Below, piece by piece: positions 1 through 4,900 of a stretch of 6,260 bases of DNA. How positions within the stretch are numbered: the first letter of the stretch is position 1; each line of letters begins with the position of its first letter. A program made the position numbers and the translations under genes. The notes beneath the pieces were generated by a model. That model did not search any database. It was not told the origin of the DNA and saw only the letters and a list, made by a program, of their open reading frames with translations. The stretch comes from RGIG1959 sp045540655 (GTDB lineage Bacteria; Bacillota; Clostridia; Oscillospirales; Acutalibacteraceae), in NCBI GenBank assembly GCA_045540655.1, contig JAZQHP010000116.1, positions 1 to 6,260 of the forward strand. Direction: 5' to 3'.

Positions 1-686
1 GCAAGCATACTTTTTCCCGAACCGGGCGGTCCGATCAACAAGAGGTTGTGATCGCCTGCCGCCGCCACCTCCATCGCGCGTCTGGCACCCTGTTGACCCA
101 TAACCTCCGCAAAATCGGGCATGGTCTCGGTATCGATGTCAGTCGCAGGCGGTGTATACACAGCAGGAGTCAGCGGCATAGCATCGCTCAGATGTGCTAC
201 CAGTGCGGGAATGCTTTCGACGGGATACACGGCGATACCTTCCACCACCGCGCCTTCCGCGGCATTATCCTTCGGAAGAAAGACGCGTTTCAGTCCGTGC
301 TTTTTCGCGGCAATGACCATCGGCAGAACACCGCGCACGGGACGAAGCTCTCCTGTGAGCGATAACTCGCCGATAAAGGCGGCGTCATCCAGTGGATAGG
401 GAAGTTGAGAGGTTGCCTGTAAAATCGCAATCAGGAGCGGCAAATCGTAGACCGAGCCTTCCTTACGGATGTCCGCAGGGGCGAGATTGATGGTGATGCG
501 ACTGACAGGATAGTCGAATCCGCAGTTTTTCAGTGCGGCACGCACACGGTCGCGCGATTCCCGCACAGCAGAGCCCGGTAATCCTACTACGTCAAATCCC
601 GGCAGACCGCCCGATAAATCGGCTTCCACCGTGACCATGAAACCGTCCACACCCAGCAGTCCCATGCTGTTCATTTTGGCAAACAT
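1..686 (-). CDS. comM: YifB/ComM-family Mg-chelatase-like AAA+ ATPase, N-terminal part (3' end beyond window)
   Basis: The first 228 codons are visible and the rest lies left of the window; the family is usually about 500 residues. Residues 1-170 form the ChlI-like N-terminal domain with the family blocks GLPGFDVVGLPG (27-38), AVRESRDRVRAA (40-51), NLAPADIRKEGSVYDLP (67-83) and GELSLTGELRPVRG (106-119). After a variable linker (about 170-189), DFAEVMGQQGARRAMEVAA opens the Mg-chelatase AAA+ domain, and Walker A is GPPGSGKS at 219-226. Walker B, the sensors and the C-terminal domain are not seen. The first ATG is chosen because AAAAGGAG (about 696-703) sits roughly 9 bases upstream. In naturally transformable Gammaproteobacteria ComM is a hexameric branch-migration helicase that extends heteroduplex during DNA uptake; its role in Clostridia is less clear, so function here is by homology. 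It has its own probable promoter. The frame is open throughout, so truncation is only by the window edge. Family call very secure; the symbol is borrowed from Proteobacteria. Confidence 0.95.
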   Translation of the reverse strand, partial: MFAKMNSMGLLGVDGFMVTVEADLSGGLPGFDVVGLPGSAVRESRDRVRAALKNCGFDYPVSRITINLAPADIRKEGSVYDLPLLIAILQATSQLPYPLDDAAFIGELSLTGELRPVRGVLPMVIAAKKHGLKRVFLPKDNAAEGAVVEGIAVYPVESIPALVAHLSDAMPLTPAVYTPPATDIDTETMPDFAEVMGQQGARRAMEVAAAGDHNLLLIGPPGSGKSML

Positions 687-724
687 CGGTCGTCACTCCT
701 TTTGGTTCCTTCGCTTATAAAGCT

Positions 725-753
725 ATTATACACTGCTTCGGACCATAAAACAA
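725..753 (-). promoter_or_regulatory. Probable SigA-type promoter for the YifB/ComM gene
   Basis: Read on the minus strand, a perfect TATAAT -10 box (725-730) is preceded by a 17-base spacer and a weak TTGTTT -35 (748-753, matching TTG of TTGACA). Transcription would start near 718, giving a leader of about 30 bases before the ATG at 686. The -35 overlaps the T-rich tail and stem base of the upstream gene's terminator, so one gene's end and the next gene's promoter share the same bases. The -10 is convincing; the -35 is poor. Confidence 0.6.
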
Positions 754-781
754 GAGGGTGTGTTTCAAAACACACCCTCTT
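752..781 (-). terminator. Intrinsic (Rho-independent) terminator of the P-type ATPase gene
   Basis: AAGAGGGTGTGT (752-763) pairs perfectly with ACACACCCTCTT (770-781) around a short TTCAAA loop, giving a 12-bp stem. On the minus strand the stem is followed by TTGTTTTATGG, a T-rich tail interrupted by a G. The hairpin lies 13 bases past the TAA stop (794-796) of the ATPase gene. The opposite side (TAGTGAAACGG) has no T run, so termination should act on minus-strand transcripts only. Confidence 0.85.
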
Positions 782-793
782 AGTGAAACGGTA

Positions 794-3445
794 TTATTTG
801 TGACGCAGAATCGTGTTTACGACAAAGCGGATCACGATGGTGACCACGGCAGGAATGATCGCCAGAATGATGCCGAGGATCCAGTTGGACGCGCCGATCG
901 AAACCAGACCGAAGTAACGACCGATCAACGGGAAGATGACAGGGATGAGCACCAGCACCAGCGAAACGGCAAGGATGACGGGCATCACACGATTGGAGAA
1001 ATGGTTGGACGGATCGTGCCGATGCGTTACCGCCAGCATGCATACGCGCGAAATCATCAGTGTCAGATACGCAGTGGTCAGTCCGAACATCTGCGCTTCG
1101 GCGTCGTTGCCGCCGCCCGAGCATCCCATATCAAATGCGAGGAAGGTGCAGATGCCGCACAGCGCCCCTTGCCACAACAGTTCGATCCAGGCACCACCGG
1201 GCATCAGACGATACAGACCACGCTGCGGTTTTTCGCTGAGCGAATGGCGATCACCGGGTTCATAAGCAATCGCGGTGACACCCAGCATGCCGATAAGGGC
1301 GTACAGACCGAGCGAAGCGGGAGACAGCACGAAGTCACCCTCGCGAGAGGTGATCAGCACCAGCAGTGCGGACAGAATCAGCGCCACCGAGCATGTCAGA
1401 GCGTACTGTAATGCCTTGCGGATATTGGAATAGATACCGCGTGCTTGCTTGATGGCATCGGTCAGCGATGCAAAGCTGTTATCATACAGCGTCACATCCG
1501 ATTCGTTGCGGGTCATGTCGCAGTCGGCAGTGCCGATGGCGCAACCGATATCCGCACGTTGAAGGGCAGGAACGTCATCAAGCTCACTGCCCGTTGCTGC
1601 CACGATGGCACCGCGCTTTTGCCATGCACGGATGATGCGTTCTTTTTGCTCGGGGGTAATGCGGGCAAATACGCGGTACATACCGACGGATTGGTCAAAT
1701 TCTTCGTGGCTGATGTCGGCGAGGGCTTCGCCTGTAATCAGCTGGGAGCTGTCTTGCAGAATGCCGAGTTCACGTGCCACGGCTTCGGCGGTCGCTTCAT
1801 TGTCACCGGTCATCATTACGGTGATAATGCCGCCTTTGGCGCATTCCTCAATGGCTTTGACCGAATCGGTGCGGGCGTTATCTGCCAGACCGATCAGACC
1901 CGCAAAAATCATATCGGATTCCTGCGAATCCTCGAAATGTTCACCGGCGAAATCATCGGCATATTTATAGGCAACGGCAAGGACGCGAAGCGACTGATTT
2001 GCCATTTGTGTATAGGCTTCTTCCGCATTTTCCAGCGGACCGGAGGTGCAGAAGGACAGCACCGCTTCGGGAGCACCCATAGTGATCATCACGCGACGTC
2101 CCGCTACAAGATGCACCACCGACATACAACGGCGCGTAGCATCAAAGGGGATTTCCGCCAGGCGCGGGGTTTCTTCCATCAACGTACGGCGATCAATGCC
2201 GATGTCACGGGCGTATTCGATCACAGCCGCTTCCGTGGGATTGGCAACGGATTCGTTGTTTTGACCGCCCTTGATGGTGTCGCTTGCCGTGCAAAGAGCC
2301 GCCAGACGGATCAACGTTTGTGCGCGGTTGCTGGGCATGCGCGACAGCACTTCCGTTTCGCCGGTGAACACACTGACAGGCTTTTTCTTGTCGTTGGTAA
2401 GCACGCCCGTTTTATCGGCGCAAATCACCGTGACGCGCGACAGCGTATCCATAACGGAGAGTTCGCGGATATCGGCAATATCTTTGACCACGTGATGCAT
2501 ACCGATTGCCATCGCCACCACCGAGGCGGCGGTAATACCGGCGGGAATGCCCACGGCGGCAATCGCCAGCGCAGGAGAGAAGGTCGAGGTGATATCCCAC
2601 ACGCCGTTGAGGTTGCGGACGATACCGACGATCAGAATGATCAGTGAGAAGAGCAGGATCGGCAAGGATACAAGACGCTCCAGCGAGGAAATATCTTTGT
2701 CGAGATCGGGGAGAAGCGAGCTCTGGTGATCGGGCGCGTTGAGCATTAAAGCGTATTCGGTGCTCTGCGCCGTCGATACGACCACAGCTGTGCCGCAACC
2801 GTGACTGACGCCGCATCCCGCATACACCATATTGGAACGGTCGGGCATCGGGGTGATACCGTCCAGAATCGCCTCTGCGTGTTTTTCGATGTCGGATTCT
2901 TCACCCGTGAGAATGAACTCGTCACAGTACAGATCCTCCGATGTGATCAGACGACAGTCGGCAGGGATAATCATGCCTTTTTCGAGGAAAAGGATATCGC
3001 CGCGTACCACATCCGCCGCACCGATCTCCAGTGTTTCACCGTCGCGAAGCACCGTCACGGTGCCTGCCTGCGTGTTGGAGAGACGATGGAGCTTGGCGGT
3101 GCCGTTCTTTTGCAGGATCGCACCGATCAGATGACCGATGACCGGCAACAACGCCACGATAAACGGAGATACCAGAATGTACGGGGAATACTCGCCCGGA
3201 TTAAAATACAGAATGAGAATATTATAGCACAGCAGAACAATGGCGGAAATATACACCATCGCCATCGGGAAGGTGCGCAGTTGCCGCGAAAGCAATTTTA
3301 AAAGGGAAGACGAGCGCTTTTCGCGATAATGGTTCGGGCCGTATTCCAGCCGCCGTGCGGTCGCTTCTTCTGCGGTCAGTCCCAGTTCCGCGTGGGTGTT
3401 CAGTTCCTGAATAACAGATTCGGATGTTTCATGATGCCAGATCAT
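794..3445 (-). CDS. P2-type cation-ATPase-like P-type ATPase with degenerate catalytic and ion-binding motifs
   Basis: This complete 883-residue protein has the full P2 ATPase architecture and the usual family length (about 850-900). Residues 1-60 are a cation-ATPase N-terminal domain (GLTAEEATARRLEYGPN). M1 and M2 lie near 61-81 and 90-110, and the A domain carries LTGEES (179-184). M3 and M4 lie near 258-276 and 290-315, with PAGIT at 301-305. The phosphorylation motif is DKTGVLT (D344), and the N domain has NPTEAAV (402-408), PFDATRR and MGAPE (456-460). The P domain has MTGD (545-548), ITPEQK (596-601) and TGSELDD (618-624). Six C-terminal helices follow, about 679-875. Relatives export Ca2+ or other cations using ATP, through an aspartyl phosphate. 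Here PEGL, the M5 Asn/Glu, the M6 Asn/Asp and TGDGVND are all replaced, so ion specificity and even ATPase cycling are doubtful. The start follows AAAGGAG (3456-3462) by 10 bases. The gene is monocistronic, with its own promoter and terminator. Membership is certain; function is open. Confidence 0.93.
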   Translation of the reverse strand: MIWHHETSESVIQELNTHAELGLTAEEATARRLEYGPNHYREKRSSSLLKLLSRQLRTFPMAMVYISAIVLLCYNILILYFNPGEYSPYILVSPFIVALLPVIGHLIGAILQKNGTAKLHRLSNTQAGTVTVLRDGETLEIGAADVVRGDILFLEKGMIIPADCRLITSEDLYCDEFILTGEESDIEKHAEAILDGITPMPDRSNMVYAGCGVSHGCGTAVVVSTAQSTEYALMLNAPDHQSSLLPDLDKDISSLERLVSLPILLFSLIILIVGIVRNLNGVWDITSTFSPALAIAAVGIPAGITAASVVAMAIGMHHVVKDIADIRELSVMDTLSRVTVICADKTGVLTNDKKKPVSVFTGETEVLSRMPSNRAQTLIRLAALCTASDTIKGGQNNESVANPTEAAVIEYARDIGIDRRTLMEETPRLAEIPFDATRRCMSVVHLVAGRRVMITMGAPEAVLSFCTSGPLENAEEAYTQMANQSLRVLAVAYKYADDFAGEHFEDSQESDMIFAGLIGLADNARTDSVKAIEECAKGGIITVMMTGDNEATAEAVARELGILQDSSQLITGEALADISHEEFDQSVGMYRVFARITPEQKERIIRAWQKRGAIVAATGSELDDVPALQRADIGCAIGTADCDMTRNESDVTLYDNSFASLTDAIKQARGIYSNIRKALQYALTCSVALILSALLVLITSREGDFVLSPASLGLYALIGMLGVTAIAYEPGDRHSLSEKPQRGLYRLMPGGAWIELLWQGALCGICTFLAFDMGCSGGGNDAEAQMFGLTTAYLTLMISRVCMLAVTHRHDPSNHFSNRVMPVILAVSLVLVLIPVIFPLIGRYFGLVSIGASNWILGIILAIIPAVVTIVIRFVVNTILRHK

Positions 3446-3470
3446 GGGGGAATCACTCCTTTATGATAGA

Positions 3471-3482
3471 TTCTATATAGAA
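3471..3482. other. 12-bp perfect palindrome in the ATPase gene leader, possible operator
   Basis: TTCTATATAGAA is perfectly self-complementary and lies between the probable transcription start (about 3520) and the ribosome binding site (3456-3462) of the ATPase gene. Its place and symmetry would suit a dimeric repressor site. However, the surroundings are AT-rich, no second copy was seen, and no regulator gene is in the window, so it could be chance. Confidence 0.25.
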
Positions 3483-3526
3483 GAAACATGTCGGTTAAAC
3501 AACAATAACCCATATTACCATTATAT

Positions 3527-3555
3527 AGTATAGCATAAACTGCCGAAAATGAAAA
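3527..3555 (-). promoter_or_regulatory. Probable promoter of the P-type ATPase gene
   Basis: On the minus strand TTTTCA (3550-3555, 4 of 6 matches to TTGACA) is followed after 17 bases by TATACT (3527-3532, 5 of 6 matches to TATAAT). Transcription would start near 3520, leaving a leader of about 75 bases. A perfect TATAAT overlaps just downstream (3520-3525), but the hexamer 17 bases before it (TTTCGG) is a poor -35. The promoter faces away from the one at 3608-3636, with 52 bases between the two -35 boxes. Confidence 0.5.
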
Positions 3556-3607
3556 GAAGAAATTGTGAAATCTGTTTTGCATTTTTGTAACGCGCCGTGT
3601 TGCCTCG

Positions 3608-3636
3608 TTGACTTTAAAAATCCGGTATGGTATAAT
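3608..3636 (+). promoter_or_regulatory. Strong SigA-type promoter of the flavoprotein operon
   Basis: TTGACT (3608-3613, 5 of 6) is followed by a 17-base spacer and a perfect TATAAT (3631-3636), preceded by TGG, which gives an extended -10 (TGn) element. This is near-consensus for the vegetative sigma factor and is the best promoter in the window. The expected transcript start is near 3643, only about 16 bases before the ATG at 3659, so the leader holds little more than the ribosome binding site. Confidence 0.85.
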
Positions 3637-3643
3637 CCTCAAA

Positions 3644-3653
3644 AAAGGAGGGG
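3644..3653 (+). promoter_or_regulatory. Ribosome binding site that fixes the start of the HI0933-family gene
   Basis: AAAGGAGGGG complements the 16S anti-Shine-Dalgarno sequence very well and ends 5 bases before ATG 3659 (7 bases from AAAGGAGG). It decides for this ATG over the in-frame TTG at 3608, which lies inside the -35 box upstream of the transcript start. The nearer ATG at 3654 is out of frame. Confidence 0.85.
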
Positions 3654-3658
3654 ATGAC

Positions 3659-4900
3659 ATGGCCGGAAACATCGTCATTATCGGCGGCGGCGCCGCCGGA
3701 CTGACTGCGGCGGTGCTTTGTGCGCGAGCGGTCGGCGGAAAGCGAGTGGTCGTGCTGGAGAAGCAGGCGCGCGTCGGCAAAAAACTGTTGGCAACAGGTA
3801 ACGGTACGTGCAACATCTCCAATATGCATGCGTCCGAAACGCACTATCACGGACAAGCACCGCGGTTTGTAACGGATGCTCTTACCATGTTTTCTCCCGA
3901 TGATGCGATGGCGTTTTTCGCTTCGATCGGGGTACGATGCGTTTGTCGGGACAACGGTCGGGTGTATCCTCTTTGTGCACAAGCGTCGGCGGTGCTCGAT
4001 TGTCTGCGGCTGGAGCTGGACAGTCTCGGTGTAGAGATCGCCTGTGACACAGCAGTTATGCAGATTTGTCCGACTGCCAACGGTGTACGCGTAATGACGA
4101 ATCAGGGCGAATATCAGGCATCACGGGTGCTTGTGGCGACGGGTGGCGCGGCATCGGCGTCTCTCGGCGGAACGACAGACGGTTATACGTTACTCGGCGG
4201 CATCGGCCACACCAAAACGCCGTTGTTTCCTTCGATTGTTCAGATTCGCACCGATAAAGAAGCCGTTAAGGCGGTCAAGGGCATCCGTGTAGATGCCAAC
4301 CTGTCTTTGTTGCAAGACGGCATACCTGTCGCGTCTTCCGACGGCGAGATTCTTTTTACGGATTACGGCGTGTCGGGACCTGTCGCGATGGCGATCGGAC
4401 GCTATGCGGCGGATTGGGAACGCCGTAAGAAGGGTACAATGACTCTGGTTGTGGATGTTCTGCCGACCCTGACGTCGGAGCAAGTCCGACAGGAATTGAC
4501 ACTTCGTGCCGCGATGGATGGCAGAACGCTGGAAACCATGTTGACGGGACTTCTGCAGAAGCGCCTCGGACAAACACTGATCAAGGCGGCAGGGTTAACG
4601 CCACTGTCCCGTTCGACATCTTCGCTTACACCGACGGAGCTTGAGCGGTTGGCGACGGTACTGAAGGGCTGGACGCTGACGGTTGTCGGAAGTGCCGGCA
4701 TGAATGCGGCGCAAGTGACCGCGGGCGGCATCACCACCGCCGAATTTTCTTCGCGGACCATGCAGTCGTGCCGCTCGCCGTTTGTCTATGCCGCCGGTGA
4801 GGTGCTGGATGTCGACGGCGACTGCGGAGGATTTAATTTGCAATGGGCGTGGTCGTCGGCGTTTGCGGCGGCGCGCGCAATGACGGAGGGACTCGTATGA
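3659..4900 (+). CDS. HI0933/YhiN-family FAD-binding flavoprotein (NAD(P)/FAD-dependent oxidoreductase)
   Basis: This complete 413-residue protein is of usual length for the family (about 390-420). A Rossmann dinucleotide fold opens it: GGGAAG at 9-14 binds the FAD pyrophosphate, and E34 at the end of the second strand should bind the adenosine ribose. Family blocks follow: GKKLLATGNGTCNIS (40-54), LVATGGAA (158-165), GEILFTDYGVSGP (229-241), AQVTAGGI (351-358) and the C-terminal FAD-closing block AGEVLDVDGDCGGFN (379-393) with LQWAWSSA after it. It has no signal peptide or membrane segments, so it is cytosolic. Some members are annotated as aminoacetone oxidase-like, and a Clostridium scindens relative, BaiN, was linked to bile-acid metabolism; neither assignment can be transferred here. 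As I recall the motif, GNGRCN is usual, whereas this protein has GNGTCN (T50). It is the first gene of an operon with a second flavoprotein, overlapping it by 4 bases. The family call is secure; substrate and redox partner are unknown. Confidence 0.93.
   Translation: MAGNIVIIGGGAAGLTAAVLCARAVGGKRVVVLEKQARVGKKLLATGNGTCNISNMHASETHYHGQAPRFVTDALTMFSPDDAMAFFASIGVRCVCRDNGRVYPLCAQASAVLDCLRLELDSLGVEIACDTAVMQICPTANGVRVMTNQGEYQASRVLVATGGAASASLGGTTDGYTLLGGIGHTKTPLFPSIVQIRTDKEAVKAVKGIRVDANLSLLQDGIPVASSDGEILFTDYGVSGPVAMAIGRYAADWERRKKGTMTLVVDVLPTLTSEQVRQELTLRAAMDGRTLETMLTGLLQKRLGQTLIKAAGLTPLSRSTSSLTPTELERLATVLKGWTLTVVGSAGMNAAQVTAGGITTAEFSSRTMQSCRSPFVYAAGEVLDVDGDCGGFNLQWAWSSAFAAARAMTEGLV
4884..4890 (+). promoter_or_regulatory. 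Internal ribosome binding site for the coupled second flavoprotein gene
   Basis: CGGAGGG lies inside the last codons of the upstream gene, 6 bases before the ATG at 4897. That ATG shares the ATGA overlap with the upstream TGA stop (4898-4900), the classic layout for translational coupling. Confidence 0.8.

Noticed and set aside
758..1411. 217-codon plus-strand open frame starting inside the terminator hairpin
   Set aside because: It is antisense to the ATPase C-terminus, starts within the terminator stem, and its His/Asp/Arg/Gln-rich translation resembles no protein family.
1445..2647. 400-codon open frame on the plus strand, antisense to the ATPase gene
   Set aside because: The translation is rich in His, Gly, Arg and Asn with no recognisable domain, and it lies fully inside a well-supported conserved gene; it is a by-product of that gene's codon bias.
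3608..3658. In-frame TTG start giving a 17-residue N-terminal extension to the HI0933-family protein
   Set aside because: The TTG is part of the TTGACT -35 box and would not be transcribed from this promoter; the ATG at 3659 has the strong ribosome binding site and puts GGGAAG at the normal distance from the N-terminus.
3446..3658. Possible riboswitch or small RNA in the divergent intergenic region
   Set aside because: The ATPase leader is only about 75 bases, has no conserved aptamer motif I recognise and no terminator/antiterminator pair; the flavoprotein leader is too short.
3685..3698. 14-bp GC-rich palindrome just inside the HI0933-family gene
   Set aside because: It simply encodes the GGGAAG flavin-binding motif with GC-rich Gly and Ala codons; symmetry follows from GGC/GCC codon choice.
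3442..3822. 126-codon minus-strand frame across the divergent promoter region
   Set aside because: It overlaps the flavoprotein start, both promoters and the ATPase start codon, and it has no family resemblance.
3659..4900. Calling the HI0933-family gene baiN and inferring bile-acid 7-dehydroxylation
   Set aside because: The family is broad and no other bai genes are visible in the window; homology alone does not support that pathway.
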